Assembly (NCBI GenBank): GCA_963736505.1
Contig: CAVTOZ010000005.1
Coordinates: forward strand, 310,001 to 374,000
DNA from: Solirubrobacter sp963736505
GTDB taxonomy: Bacteria; Actinomycetota; Thermoleophilia; Solirubrobacterales; Solirubrobacteraceae
Reading direction: 5' to 3'
Length of the DNA: 64,000 nt
The notes beneath the pieces are model-generated. The model did no database searches and was not told the origin of the DNA. It saw only the letters and a list, made by a program, of their open reading frames with translations. Within the stretch, counting starts at the first letter, position 1, and every line of letters begins with the position of its first letter. Of this stretch, positions 30,605 through 40,573 are shown piece after piece. The translations under genes were made by a program, and so were the position numbers.

Positions 30605-33108
30605 GCGGCGACGGAGGCGCGGCGGCGCCGGCGGCGCGGCATCTCGGGCGCGCGCCGCTCCGCGAGCACGAGCACGGCCGGCAGCACCGCGAGCACGCCC
30701 GCGAGCGAGACGCTCAGGTCGACGACCGTCACGAGCCCGAAGTCGCGCAGCATTGCGATGTCGGACGCGCACAGCACCGCGAAGCCCGCGATCGCCGTCA
30801 CGCCCGACGCGAGCACGGCGGCGCCCGTCGAGCGGTAGGTCCGCGCCAGGGCCTCCGAGGCGACGAAGCCGGCCGCCCGCTCCAGCCGGTAGCGCGCCGA
30901 CAAGAGCACGGCGAACTCGGTCGAGATCGCGATCACGAGCGCGCCGAGCGCGGCCGACAGCGGGTTCAGCGACACGCCGAGCACCCACAGCAGCAGCGCC
31001 GACCACCCCGTCGCGAACGCGATCGGAACCAGGGGCACCCACGCACGCTTCCACGAGCGGTACACGCAGAACAGCGCCAGCAGCACCGCCACCAGGCCCG
31101 CCAGCGTCATCCCGAGCCGCCGCAACGGGTCCGACAGCGCGTGGTTCGCATCCGCCGCGAGCACCGGCACGCCCGCGAGCCGCGCCGTCACGCCCGCCGG
31201 CGGATGCAGCCGCGAGCGCATGTCCTGCATCACCGCCCGCTGCTTCTCGAGCGAGTCCAGCCGGATCCCGAACGCGAGCACGGCGAAGCGCCGGTCCGGC
31301 GTGATCGCCGCGCGCGAGAAGTACGACGGGACCGCGTTCAGCAGCGCGCGCACCTGCGCCCGCGTGGCCGACGAGCCCGGCGCGCGGAACAGGTCCGGCA
31401 GCGACAGCGCCGGGCACAGCGCCGCCTGCCCGCAGCCGCGCGCCGCCGTGTAGCCGTTGCGCTTCAGCACGTCGGCCTGGTAGGAGCGCATCCAGGCCAC
31501 CGTCTTCGGATCCGTCAGGTCGGACGACTGCACGAGCACGTCGACCTCCCCCGCGACGCCGGTGTCGCGCTGCAGAGCGTCCAGATCGCGCACCGCGCCG
31601 AGCGACTGCGGCACGAGGTGCGGCAGGTCGGAGACGACCTTCGCCTGCGTCTCCAGCGCCCACCCGCCAAGAGCAAGCACGCCCGCGGCGACCAGCACGC
31701 GCGCCGGGTGCCGCGTCACCAGTGCCGTGAACGGCGCCGCCAGCGGCCGCCGCACGCGGATGCCGTCGACGATCTCGCCCGCGCCGCGGAACGACCGCGC
31801 CAGCCACCCGTCCGAGGCGCGCCGGCCGACGACCGTCAGCGCCGCCGTCACGACCGCGACCGTCAAGACGAGCCCGACGCCGACCCCGAGCACGAGCAGC
31901 GCCCCGAACCCGCGCACCATCGGCACCGGCGACAGGAGCAGCACGAGGAACCCGACCGCCGTCGCCAGCGCCGCCGTCGCGATCGCGGGCAGCGGCCCGC
32001 CCGACTGGTACTGGATCGCGTAGTCGACCACCAGCCCGAGCAGCACCGGCAGGACCGCGATCGACGCCATCGTCAGCGGCAGGCCGACCAGCGAGAGCGT
32101 CCCGAACACGACCGCGCACGCGGCCAGCGCCACGAACAGCGGCAGCAGCCGCAGCCGCAGCCGGAACAGCAGCACGAGCACGAGCGCCATCACGACGACC
32201 GCCACGAGCAGCAGCCGCAGCGTCGAGCCCGCCAGCGTGTCCGACAGCTCGCCCGCGAGCACGGGCACGCCGGTCACGACGTACGTCGCGCCGCCGGAGA
32301 GCTTCCACTGCGGCATCCGCACGACGTCGCGCACCAGCGCGATCGCCCGCGCGCGCTGCGCCTCCGACAGCCCCGGCTTCAGCCGCACCGAGATCAGCGC
32401 CGACGACGCGCTCGGGAACAGGTACGCGAAGCGCGCCTTCGGGACGCGCGCGCCGCGCGCCGGGTCGAACACCAGCTGGTAGACGAAGTCCGGGTCGTTG
32501 AGCCGCGGAGCGCCCGTCAGCGACAGCCCGTACTTCGTGTTGAGCGCGATCAGGTCCTGCGCGAACTGGGCGTAGACGAGCTTGGCCGCCGACTCGCCCA
32601 GCTTCTTCGCCTCCGCTTGCGACTTGCCGTCGGCGAGCGCGAGCTTGGTCGCCGCCGCCGCCGCCCGGTCGGCCTGCGCCGCGCGCGAGCGCGTCTGCGC
32701 CTGCAGCTGGACCGTGATCTGCTCGACCGCCTGGTTGATGAACGTGCCCGGCCCGTAGACGACCTGCACGGGCTTCAGACGCCCCAGCTCGGCGCACGCG
32801 CCCGGGGCCGTCACGCCCTTGGGCACGTTGCCCGACAGGCAGCCCTCGATCCCGACGAGCCGGTTGAGGTCCTCGGTCAGCGTCATCCGCGCGAGGTCGC
32901 CGCGCACGAGCACGTAGACCGCGTCGTCGCCGAACTTCGCGTGAGCGATTGAAGTCGCCCGCTCGGACCCCACCAGCGACCCCGTCGAGGCCGAGGGCGA
33001 CAGCCGCAGCGCGGAGACCGCGCCGAGCACCGTCACGACCGCGACCAGCGCCAGGACCAGCCACGGCCGCCGGCGCGCGAACCCGAAGCTACTTGAGGGC
33101 GTTGACAT
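30601..33108 (-). CDS. MMPL-family RND lipid transporter
   Basis: Large proton-driven transporter of 835 residues. Two repeats, each with one N-terminal helix, a large extracytoplasmic domain, then a bundle of five or so helices. Repeat 1: FARRRPWLVLALVAVVTVLG at the start, helices from about residue 290 (LLLVAVVVMALVLVLLFRL) with the GLVVDYAIQYQSGG motif near 357. Repeat 2: helices near 655-810 with SLNPLSAALGALVIAISTEF, the counterpart of the proton-relay helix. Extracytoplasmic domains carry cysteine pairs. It overlaps the last mce gene by 20 bases. Linkage to Mce proteins indicates lipid export or trafficking across the envelope. Confidence 0.9.
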   Translation of the reverse strand: MSTPSSSFGFARRRPWLVLALVAVVTVLGAVSALRLSPSASTGSLVGSERATSIAHAKFGDDAVYVLVRGDLARMTLTEDLNRLVGIEGCLSGNVPKGVTAPGACAELGRLKPVQVVYGPGTFINQAVEQITVQLQAQTRSRAAQADRAAAAATKLALADGKSQAEAKKLGESAAKLVYAQFAQDLIALNTKYGLSLTGAPRLNDPDFVYQLVFDPARGARVPKARFAYLFPSASSALISVRLKPGLSEAQRARAIALVRDVVRMPQWKLSGGATYVVTGVPVLAGELSDTLAGSTLRLLLVAVVVMALVLVLLFRLRLRLLPLFVALAACAVVFGTLSLVGLPLTMASIAVLPVLLGLVVDYAIQYQSGGPLPAIATAALATAVGFLVLLLSPVPMVRGFGALLVLGVGVGLVLTVAVVTAALTVVGRRASDGWLARSFRGAGEIVDGIRVRRPLAAPFTALVTRHPARVLVAAGVLALGGWALETQAKVVSDLPHLVPQSLGAVRDLDALQRDTGVAGEVDVLVQSSDLTDPKTVAWMRSYQADVLKRNGYTAARGCGQAALCPALSLPDLFRAPGSSATRAQVRALLNAVPSYFSRAAITPDRRFAVLAFGIRLDSLEKQRAVMQDMRSRLHPPAGVTARLAGVPVLAADANHALSDPLRRLGMTLAGLVAVLLALFCVYRSWKRAWVPLVPIAFATGWSALLLWVLGVSLNPLSAALGALVIAISTEFAVLLSARYRLERAAGFVASEALARTYRSTGAAVLASGVTAIAGFAVLCASDIAMLRDFGLVTVVDLSVSLAGVLAVLPAVLVLAERRAPEMPRRRRRRASVAA

Positions 33109-34678
33109 GCGGGTACTGCGTCTTCTCGCCGCCGAAGTCGAAGGCGCTCTGCTTGCGGCACGGCGGCGCCAGCGCGCTCGGGCTCGCCCCGTTGCCGAAC
33201 GCGTACTGCTCGATCCGCGCCAGCAGGTCGTCCGGGATCAGCGCCTGGGCCTGCGCGGGCGAGAGCGGCACCGTGGGGATCGGCGGCAGCTGCACGAGCC
33301 CGCCGGTCACGTCGGTCACGGTCTGCGAGACGGTGTTGGTGACGTCGATCGGCACGTTGGTGATCGTGGGCAGCAGGTTCGCCGGGTTGCACTGGCGATT
33401 CTCGTAGACCGGGATGCCGCCCTTGGACAGCTCGTTGAACGTGCCCGGCTGCGTGTACGGGTTCGGGCGGTTGGTCGGCAGCCGGCGGGGATAGGCGGCG
33501 AGGTTCTCGGCGTTGAGCGGATTGGTCGTGCGCAGGTAGTGCAGCGGCGTGCCCGGATCCTTGGCCTGCGTGGCGGCGCCCGCGTTGGCGAAGAACGACG
33601 TGATGTCCTGCTTGTAGAGCCCGAGGAACTGCACCATCGGTGTCAGCTGCTGCGTCGCAGGACCGAGCTGGGCGATCAGCGGGCGCGCGTCCTCGAGCAC
33701 CTTCTCGCCCGCCGGGAAGCCCTTGACGGACGCGTCGATCAGCGGCTGCAGCTCCTCGAGCAGGTTCTTCAGGTCCGGCGCCACGTCGGCGAGGTCCTGC
33801 AGCGTCGGCGACAGCTCGCGCGCCGCCGGCCGCAGCTGCGTGACGAGCGGGTTGGTCGCGTCGGAGAACTCCGTCAGCCGCCGCAGCGTCGTCTTGGACT
33901 CGTCCTCGAACGTCGGCAGCGCGATGAACGCCTGCTTGAGCTGCTCGTCGCGCTTCGCCGTCGTGTCGAACACCGTGTTGGTGTTCTGGATCAGCGAGCG
34001 CAGCTGCCCGTCGCGCTCGTTGAGCGCGCCGAAGACGACGCCGGTGTTGGAGATCAGGCGCGAGAGCGCGCCCTCCTGGCGGTTGAGGATCCCGACCAGC
34101 GTCGCCGTGTCGTCGGCGAACGGACCGAGGTTGCCGAGCGCGTTGTTGAGGTTCTGGCCCTGGTTGGCGATCGCCTCGCCCTGGTTCTGCATCCACTGCT
34201 GGAACGCGGCCCGCGTCGGCGGGTCGAACGCGCGGATGATCTCGTCGAGCTCGACCGTGTCCGACACGCGCGAATCGGCCAGCGCGCCGCCCTCGGGGAT
34301 CGGCTTCGCCGCGCGATGGCCCGGCGTCAGCTCGACGTAGGTCTCGCCCAGCAGCGTCTTCTGGCGCAGGATCGCGCGCGCGTCCGATGGCAGCGGCGCG
34401 TAGCGCGCGTCGAGCTGGATCGTCACGTCCGCGCGGCCCGTGTGCTTGTCGGCCTTGATCGTCTTGACCTTGCCGACCGGGACGCCGGAGATGCGCACGT
34501 CGGCCTCCTGCGAGAGCTGGCCGGCCTCGGCGAACGAGGTGTGGAAGCGGTAGCCCTTCGGCTTCAGCGGCACCGAGCCGCCGAACGCCAGCCACAGGAA
34601 CAGCAGCAGGCCGAAGCACGACAGCGCGAAGACCACCATCGCGGCGATCCTCCAGACCGAGGGGGCTGACTTGACCAT
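33089..34678 (-). CDS. Mce family protein, sixth of the operon
   Basis: MCE substrate-binding protein of 529 residues, membrane-anchored by FALSCFGLLLFLWLAFG. The MCE domain spans about residues 42-125 (GYRFHTSFAEAGQLSQEADV, SGVPVGKVKTIKADKHTG, then LLGETYVELTPGHRAAKPIP). A long helical section with amphipathic heptad-like stretches follows (ATLVGILNRQEGALSRLISN), forming the tunnel or needle seen in Mce complexes. The C-terminal 150 residues have a proline-rich tail with cysteines (NRQCNPANL, PPCRKQ). Last of six consecutive mce genes; starts 3 bases after its neighbour's stop and runs into the MMPL gene. Confidence 0.92.
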   Translation of the reverse strand: MVKSAPSVWRIAAMVVFALSCFGLLLFLWLAFGGSVPLKPKGYRFHTSFAEAGQLSQEADVRISGVPVGKVKTIKADKHTGRADVTIQLDARYAPLPSDARAILRQKTLLGETYVELTPGHRAAKPIPEGGALADSRVSDTVELDEIIRAFDPPTRAAFQQWMQNQGEAIANQGQNLNNALGNLGPFADDTATLVGILNRQEGALSRLISNTGVVFGALNERDGQLRSLIQNTNTVFDTTAKRDEQLKQAFIALPTFEDESKTTLRRLTEFSDATNPLVTQLRPAARELSPTLQDLADVAPDLKNLLEELQPLIDASVKGFPAGEKVLEDARPLIAQLGPATQQLTPMVQFLGLYKQDITSFFANAGAATQAKDPGTPLHYLRTTNPLNAENLAAYPRRLPTNRPNPYTQPGTFNELSKGGIPVYENRQCNPANLLPTITNVPIDVTNTVSQTVTDVTGGLVQLPPIPTVPLSPAQAQALIPDDLLARIEQYAFGNGASPSALAPPCRKQSAFDFGGEKTQYPHVNALK

Positions 34679-34681
34679 GGC

Positions 34682-36028
34682 TCAGCCGCCGCTGGTGTTG
34701 CTGGAGGACGGGCAGATCTGCTGCTGCGTCGGCGCGTTGAGCAGCTGCACGAGCGTGCCGAGCTGCGGGTTCGCCTGCGAGACCGCGTTCAGCAGCTGCG
34801 CCGTGTTGCAGGAGAGCACGATCAGGCCGCGCCGGATCGGGCCCTGCGCGTCCTGGCTGGCGAAGATCGCGTTGCCGGCGTGGTTGACCCACGACTGCCA
34901 GAAGAGGAAGCCCTCCTCCTTGTCGCCGGGCGGGTTGTAGGCGACCTCGTTGAGCAGCCGGTTGACGACGTTGAACGAGCGCGTGAGGTCGGGCGTGACC
35001 GCCGCGAGGTCGCGCATCGCGGGCCGCAGCTCCTTGACCGTCGGCAGCGCGGCGCGCGCGAACGGGCGCAGCTCGTCGCGGATCACCGGCGTCGTCTCGC
35101 GCAGGAACGGCCGCGTCTGCTTCAGCGACGGGCCGAGCGCGCGGGCGCCGGGGCGCAGCGCCTCCAGCGTCGGCCCGAGCTCGTCCGCGAGCCCCTTGAC
35201 CTTGCCGAGCGTCGTCTGCGTCGTGGTCAGCGCGGTCGGCAGCTTCTGCAGCGTCGCCCGCAGGCTCGTGTCCTGGCTCGCCAGCGACGCGAACACGGCG
35301 TTGGAGTTCTGCACGAAGTTCGCGAGCTGCGTGTCGCGCTTGCCGAGCTCGTTGGTCAGCAGCGAGAAGTTGTGCACGACGCGGGCGAGGTTCTGCCGCC
35401 GCGTCGCGAGGCCCTCGTTGATCTGGCGCGCGTACTTCGCCGTCGGCTGGATCCGCCGGATCGCCGCGGCCAGCTCGATCCCCTTCTGCTTGGACCCGAT
35501 GCCCTCGGCGCCGTCGTTGAGCAGCAGCTGCAGGTAGTCGCGCGTGTCGCTGTCCAGCGAGGAGAGGATCTCGTCGAGGTTGACGTCGGGCAGCGTCTGC
35601 GAGATCGGGATGACGCCGTGCTCCTTCAGCGGGCCCGCGGCGCGGTGGCCCGGCGTGAGCTCGGCGACCATGTCCTTGAGGCCGGTCTTCGGCCGCAGCA
35701 GGATGGACGCGTCGCGGTAGATGCGGTCCTTGAAGCGCGGCTGGACCTTCATCCCGACGATCGCCTTGCCGTCGTGCAGCTCGACCGACGTGATGTAGCC
35801 GACCTGGACGCCGGCGATGTTGACCGTCTGCCCCTGGCCCGGCGTGACCGCCTGCGCGGTCGACATCTCGGCCGAGAACGCGAACGAGTCGGTGCCGACG
35901 AGCGGCACCCAGGCGGGCAGCGTGAAGCGCTCCTTGCCGAGGATCGCCGTCGCGACCACGAGCGCCAGCACGATCAGGCCGACGATCGCCGCGAAGTCCT
36001 TCCAGTGCTTGCGGATCGCGGTCGTCAT
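34682..36028 (-). CDS. Mce family protein, fifth of the operon
   Basis: Protein of 448 residues. Anchor helix FAAIVGLIVLALVVATAILG; MCE domain at about residues 40-125 (FSAEMSTAQAVTPGQGQTVN, AGVQVGYITSVELHDGKAIV, and the ending MVAELTPGHRAAGPL). Helical region of about residues 150-370 with repeated RPGARALGPSLKQTRPFLRE-like pattern (proline and threonine at helix turns). C-terminus has a cysteine pair (VLSCNTAQL, QQICPSSSN). The ATG at 36028 overlaps the previous stop by 4 bases. The ELTPGHRAA motif is shared with the sixth protein, indicating duplication. Confidence 0.92.
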   Translation of the reverse strand: MTTAIRKHWKDFAAIVGLIVLALVVATAILGKERFTLPAWVPLVGTDSFAFSAEMSTAQAVTPGQGQTVNIAGVQVGYITSVELHDGKAIVGMKVQPRFKDRIYRDASILLRPKTGLKDMVAELTPGHRAAGPLKEHGVIPISQTLPDVNLDEILSSLDSDTRDYLQLLLNDGAEGIGSKQKGIELAAAIRRIQPTAKYARQINEGLATRRQNLARVVHNFSLLTNELGKRDTQLANFVQNSNAVFASLASQDTSLRATLQKLPTALTTTQTTLGKVKGLADELGPTLEALRPGARALGPSLKQTRPFLRETTPVIRDELRPFARAALPTVKELRPAMRDLAAVTPDLTRSFNVVNRLLNEVAYNPPGDKEEGFLFWQSWVNHAGNAIFASQDAQGPIRRGLIVLSCNTAQLLNAVSQANPQLGTLVQLLNAPTQQQICPSSSNTSGG

Positions 36029-37554
36029 CGCGCCTTCTTCGCCGTGCTGGAGAAGGGGTGCAGCTTCGCGCGCACGGCCTCGAGGTCGGCCTCGCGCTTG
36101 AGCCGGTCCTGCACGCTCGTGGCCTGCGCCGTCGCCGCCGTCGAGGACCCCGTCGGCGCCGACTTGGCCGACGCCGGGCCGTTGAGGTCGGGCAGCTTGT
36201 TCGTGTAGCAGGGCACGTCGGGCTTGTACGGCGGCAGCTTGCCCGGGTACGCCGGCCGGTTGCCGAGCGGGACCTGGACGTTGTTGCCGAACAGCTCGCC
36301 GCTGTTGGCGCTCTTGGAGCCCAGCGACACCGTCTGCGAGCCGCCGCCGACCTGGAAGCGCACGTACATGCCGTTGCCGTCGGTGTTCTGGCCCTCGCCG
36401 GAGAGCCCGACGAGCGCGTAGAAGAACTCCTTGTAGTTCTCCACGCCGGTCGCGAACTCGTCCTTGATCGGCACGTCGCCGGTCGGCAGCACGATGTCGC
36501 GGATGCACTTGGACGCGAGGTCGGTCTGCGGCAGCAGCACCTCGGCGCGGTCGATCAGCTTCGCCAGGTCGGCGGTCGCCGGCGAGAGCTCCTCGGCGAG
36601 GCCGCCGAGCTCCTGCTTGGACACCAGCTTGCGCGTCTGGGCGATCCACGGGAACGCGGCGTCGATCGTCGCCGGCGTCTCGCGCACGCCCGGCAGGATC
36701 TCCTTCGCGAACGCGCGCGTCGGCGGGAACGCCGCGTTGAGCGAGGTGAACGCGGCGTTGGCGGTCGCCAGCGTCGGCGCGAGCTCGTGGATCGACGCCT
36801 TCAGGTTGTCGGACTCGCCCGCGAACGCCGCCATCGTCGTGTTGAGGTTCGTGATCAGCCCCTGCAGCTGCGACTCGTTGGTGTCGAGCGCGTCGGCGGT
36901 GGCGGCGGTGCCGCGGATCAGGCGCTGGACGTCGAGCCCCGGCTGGGTGCCGAGCAGCGCCTCGAACACCTGCGCGGACGAGCTCTCGGCGCTCGGGATG
37001 TCGTCGTAGGCGGCGTTGAACGACTGCGCCGCGCTCTGCTTGCCGCCGGACGTGTCGTTGAGCGCCGTCGAGAGCCCGTCGAGCACCTGCTTGAGATCCT
37101 CGCGCGAGTCGCTCTGCAGCGAGGTCAGGACCTGGTCGAGCTGGACCGGCGTCGCCGTCTGGCCGATCTTCAGCGTGTCGCCGGAGCTCAGCGTCGGCGA
37201 CTGCGGCGTGCCCGGCTTGAGGTCGACGAAGAAGTTGCCCTCGAGGAAGATGCGCGGCCGGATCTTGGCCGTCGCGTCGGTGTGGATCGGCAGCGCCGAC
37301 TTCTTCAGCTCCATCACGAGCACGGCCGCGTTGGTGCCCTGCAGCGGCTCGATCGACTTGACCTTGCCGACCTCGACGCCGGCGATCCGCACCGGCGAGT
37401 TGGGCCGGATCGAGTTGGCCGACTCGAACTGCGCCTTGAGGATGTAGCCGTGCGTGAACGGGATGTCCTTGGTGAAGCCGAAGTACCCGACGAGCACGAG
37501 CACGATCACGCCGATCAGGCCGACGAACGCGGGCGAGCGCTTGCGCTTCCTCAT
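36025..37554 (-). CDS. Mce family protein, fourth of the operon
   Basis: Protein of 509 residues. Anchor FVGLIGVIVLVLVGYFGFTK; MCE domain at about residues 35-118 (ILKAQFESANSIRPNSPVRI, AGVEVGKVKSIEPLQGTNAA, FLEGNFFVDLKPGTPQSPTL). Helical region to about 310. The C-terminal 180 residues contain a distinct beta-rich part with NTDGNGMYVRFQVGGGSQTV and two cysteines, then a charged helical tail (LKREADLEAVRAKLHPF). Overlaps both neighbours by 4 bases. Confidence 0.92.
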   Translation of the reverse strand: MRKRKRSPAFVGLIGVIVLVLVGYFGFTKDIPFTHGYILKAQFESANSIRPNSPVRIAGVEVGKVKSIEPLQGTNAAVLVMELKKSALPIHTDATAKIRPRIFLEGNFFVDLKPGTPQSPTLSSGDTLKIGQTATPVQLDQVLTSLQSDSREDLKQVLDGLSTALNDTSGGKQSAAQSFNAAYDDIPSAESSSAQVFEALLGTQPGLDVQRLIRGTAATADALDTNESQLQGLITNLNTTMAAFAGESDNLKASIHELAPTLATANAAFTSLNAAFPPTRAFAKEILPGVRETPATIDAAFPWIAQTRKLVSKQELGGLAEELSPATADLAKLIDRAEVLLPQTDLASKCIRDIVLPTGDVPIKDEFATGVENYKEFFYALVGLSGEGQNTDGNGMYVRFQVGGGSQTVSLGSKSANSGELFGNNVQVPLGNRPAYPGKLPPYKPDVPCYTNKLPDLNGPASAKSAPTGSSTAATAQATSVQDRLKREADLEAVRAKLHPFSSTAKKAR

Positions 37555-38942
37555 TGCCCGTCCGTCCTCGCCTGCTGGGTGCCGTCGGCGTTGCCGATCA
37601 CGGTCTTGCCGGCGGGGTACGGCTCGTTGCCCGCCTCGCACTCCTTCGGCTGGCCCGGCGCCGCCGTGTTCGGGTACGGGTTCGTGTGCAGGTGGTTGTC
37701 GACCGACGGGCCGTTGGCGGGGCCCGAGGACGGGCCGCCCTCGCCGTTGGGGCCCTGCGGCGTCGTGACGATGATGAAACGCTGCCACGTGCCGTTGCGG
37801 TCGCCCTCGCTCAGCAGCGACGAGATGTTGCGGAAGAACAGCGTCGCGTAGTTGCACTGGATCTGGGCCGGCGCGACGAACTTCAGCGTCGGGTCCAGCG
37901 CCTTCACCAGCGCCGTCGTCGACTGGATTCCGCGCGGCACCAGCGGGTCGTCGGAGAACGTCTTGAGCTCGTTCAGCAGCGACTCAAGCCGCTTGTTCAG
38001 CGGCGGGGTCTTGGGCAGCACCTCGATGCCGGCGCCGAGCGCGTCCGAGAGCGCCGGCGCGGCGGTCCGCAGCGCCGCCACGCCGGGCCGCAGCTCACGC
38101 ATCAGGCCCTCGGTGTTGGCGAGGAAGGGCCGCTGGCGCGGGAAGTCGCGGATCGCCTCGTCGAGCGCCGGCTTGCCCTTGGTGATCGAGTCCTGGATGT
38201 ACGGGCGCGCGACTTCGCGCAGCGCCGCCATCGTCGCGTCGAGGTTGACGAACAGCGACGCGTTCGTCTCCGCGACCGGCGCCACGAGCGCGTTGAAGGT
38301 GGCGAGCTGGAACACGAAGCGGCGCAGCTGCGTGTCCGGCGCGGCGAGGTTCTGCATCACCGGGATGACGTCGCGCAGCAGCGGCCGGAACGCCCCGATG
38401 GCGGTGTTGATCGACTCCCCGCGGCCCGCGAACGCGGTGCCGAACCCCTGCAGGTTCTGCTGCGCGGCCGCACGCGTCTTGTCGTCGAACATGTTGAAGA
38501 ACTCGTCGAGCTCGACGGGCTCCTGGGCCTGCGCGAGCCGGATCGTGTCGCCGTCGGCGAGCGTGCGCGAGGAGGTCCCGCGCGTGATCTCGACGTACTT
38601 GAGACCGAGGGCGGAGCGCGGGCGCACGAGCAGCTGGGAGTCGACCGGCAGCGGGCCGGCGTCCTTGTCGAGCTTCAGGCCGGCGACGGCGATCACGCTG
38701 CCGTTGGACAGCGTCTTCGGCGTCAGCGAGGACACGGTGCCGACGCGCGAGCCGCCGATCTTGACGTCGTTGCCGACGACGAGGTTCGCGCCGCTGGGGA
38801 GCTGCGCCTTGAGCTGGTAGGTCGGGACGAACGGCAGGCCCTGGTTGGCGTTGTAGGACAGGAAGACGGCGACGATGATCACCAGCACCGTGGCGGCGCC
38901 GATCAGGACCGGGTTGCCCGCGATGCCGGCGCGCGACCTCAT
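37551..38942 (-). CDS. Mce family protein, third of the operon
   Basis: Protein of 463 residues. Anchor NPVLIGAATVLVIIVAVFLS; MCE domain at about residues 38-122 (LKAQLPSGANLVVGNDVKIG, GSRVGTVSSLTPKTLSNGSV, LGLKYVEITRGTSSRTLADG). The helical region runs to about 340 with VPVMQ-like and LKTFSDDPLVPRGIQSTTAL segments. The tail is Pro/Gly/Asn-rich (NGEGGPSSGPANGPSVDNHL). ATG overlaps the preceding stop by 4 bases. Confidence 0.92.
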   Translation of the reverse strand: MRSRAGIAGNPVLIGAATVLVIIVAVFLSYNANQGLPFVPTYQLKAQLPSGANLVVGNDVKIGGSRVGTVSSLTPKTLSNGSVIAVAGLKLDKDAGPLPVDSQLLVRPRSALGLKYVEITRGTSSRTLADGDTIRLAQAQEPVELDEFFNMFDDKTRAAAQQNLQGFGTAFAGRGESINTAIGAFRPLLRDVIPVMQNLAAPDTQLRRFVFQLATFNALVAPVAETNASLFVNLDATMAALREVARPYIQDSITKGKPALDEAIRDFPRQRPFLANTEGLMRELRPGVAALRTAAPALSDALGAGIEVLPKTPPLNKRLESLLNELKTFSDDPLVPRGIQSTTALVKALDPTLKFVAPAQIQCNYATLFFRNISSLLSEGDRNGTWQRFIIVTTPQGPNGEGGPSSGPANGPSVDNHLHTNPYPNTAAPGQPKECEAGNEPYPAGKTVIGNADGTQQARTDGQ

Positions 38943-40573
38943 CCGCCGCCACCGCCGAACAGGTAGTCGAGCAGCGCGTCGCCGGTGCCGTCCGGCGTGG
39001 GCGTCGCCGTCGGGGTCTCCGTCGCCGTCGCGGCCGGGTCGGCGGGCGTGGCCGGGACCGCGGGCACGGCGGTCGGGACGGGCGCGGCGGGCAGCGTCGC
39101 GCCGGCGTCCGGCGTCGGCGTCGCCGCGGCGCCGCCGGGCTTCGGCGCCCCGTGCTTGTGCTTGGCGGCGTGCTTGCGCGGCTTGGCCTTCGCCTTGGCC
39201 TTGCTGTGCTTCTTGGCCTTCTCGACCTCCTGGCCGAGCGCCTTCGCGAGCGCCAGCGCGGTGGCCTTGAGCACGGGATCGTCGCCGACCGCGTTGGCGA
39301 CGCTGGCGACCGCCGCGCTGGGGCTCGACGCGGAGGACGCGCCGGCCTGCGGGTAGTTCGACGAGCAGCCCGCGACCGGCTTGACGGCGTAGGTCGCGCA
39401 CTGGTTGACGATCAGCTCGGCGCGCAGGTAGTGGCCGAGCGCGTCGAACCCGTTGATGGCGGCCACCTGGTAGAAGATGTAGTCCATCAGCCGCTCGATG
39501 CCCTGGGTCTTCGAGAAGGACTCGAGCAGGTCCGCCGCGGTCGCGCCGACGGGCCGCACGGCGGTCGCGAGCGAGCGCAGGTCGCCGATCACGGGGCGCG
39601 CGGCGGTGACGGCGGGGATGCCGGTCTTCGACGCCTCGCCGAGCGAGTCGAACGCCGGGATCGCGGCCTTCGAGAACGGCCCGAGGCGGCGGATGACGCT
39701 GTTGACCTGCGGCGCGACCGCGTGCAGGTCGGTCAGCACCGGCGTCATCTCGTCCGACAGCGAGCCGAGCTGCTCCATCGTCGGCGTCAGCTGGTCGAGG
39801 AAGGCCGGCAGCGTCTGGATGTCCGCCTCGAGCGCCCCGCGCCGCTCGGCGGTCGCCTTGGCCACCGCGCTGGAGTTGCGGATCGCGCCCGCGACCGACG
39901 CGCGGTCGCGCGCCAGCGGCGCCAGCACCGTGTCGGAGTTGACGGCCAGCTCCTGCAGGATCTTGTTCTGGCGCGCGAGGATCGCGAGCACCCTGTCGGT
40001 CGCCTGCAGCGCCGGGTCGGCGCGCCGGATCACCTGGTTGAGGTCCTTGCCGCGGCCCGCGAGCCCGGTGCCGAGCTCGTTGAGGATCAGCGACAGGCGC
40101 TCGCGCTCGGGCTGGCGCATCACGTCGCCGATCAGGTCGATGTCGACCGTCTGCTGGGTGTTGGAGACCGGCAGCAGGTACTGACCCTCTCCGGGCCCGT
40201 TGTCGATCTTCTTCAGCGCCGGCGGCGGGGTGCTCCCGACCGCGCGCGGCTGTGTCGGCGTGCACTCGACGAAGCGCTCGCCGATCAGCGACTGCGGGCG
40301 CACGATGCACGACGCGTCGCGGCGGAAGTCGCGATAGCCGGGCAGGTCGATCTGCAGCACGACGGCGGCCTTGTCGTCAGGCGTGACGTCGACGTCGGAG
40401 ATCTTGCCGACCTTGACGCCGGCGATCTTGACGTCCTCGCCCGGGATCACGAAGCCGGCGTTGTCGAAGATCGCGCGCACCTCGTACGGGGCGCTGCGGT
40501 TCTTCGACCCGAGCAGCACGAACGCGGCCACGATGACCACGAGCACGACGACGATCGGGATCGCGCGTCTCAT
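38939..40573 (-). CDS. Mce family protein, second of the operon, with Lys/Ala/Pro-rich tail
   Basis: Protein of 544 residues. Anchor IPIVVVLVVIVAAFVLLGSK; MCE domain at about residues 28-115 (VRAIFDNAGFVIPGEDVKIA, GVKVGKISDVDVTPDDKAAV, SLIGERFVECTPTQPRAVGS). Helical region to about 410. The last 100 residues are unusual for the family: a lysine/alanine/histidine block (KAKAKAKPRKHAAKHKHG) followed by an alanine/proline/threonine stretch (VPAVPATPADPAATATETP). A basic then Pro-rich tail like this could span or bind cell wall polymers. Four-base overlaps on both sides. Confidence 0.92.
   Translation of the reverse strand: MRRAIPIVVVLVVIVAAFVLLGSKNRSAPYEVRAIFDNAGFVIPGEDVKIAGVKVGKISDVDVTPDDKAAVVLQIDLPGYRDFRRDASCIVRPQSLIGERFVECTPTQPRAVGSTPPPALKKIDNGPGEGQYLLPVSNTQQTVDIDLIGDVMRQPERERLSLILNELGTGLAGRGKDLNQVIRRADPALQATDRVLAILARQNKILQELAVNSDTVLAPLARDRASVAGAIRNSSAVAKATAERRGALEADIQTLPAFLDQLTPTMEQLGSLSDEMTPVLTDLHAVAPQVNSVIRRLGPFSKAAIPAFDSLGEASKTGIPAVTAARPVIGDLRSLATAVRPVGATAADLLESFSKTQGIERLMDYIFYQVAAINGFDALGHYLRAELIVNQCATYAVKPVAGCSSNYPQAGASSASSPSAAVASVANAVGDDPVLKATALALAKALGQEVEKAKKHSKAKAKAKPRKHAAKHKHGAPKPGGAAATPTPDAGATLPAAPVPTAVPAVPATPADPAATATETPTATPTPDGTGDALLDYLFGGGGG

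Noticed and set aside
29980..33064. Very long open frames antisense to and out of frame with the MMPL gene
   Set aside because: They are arginine/proline-rich shadows of a real transporter gene with clear domains.
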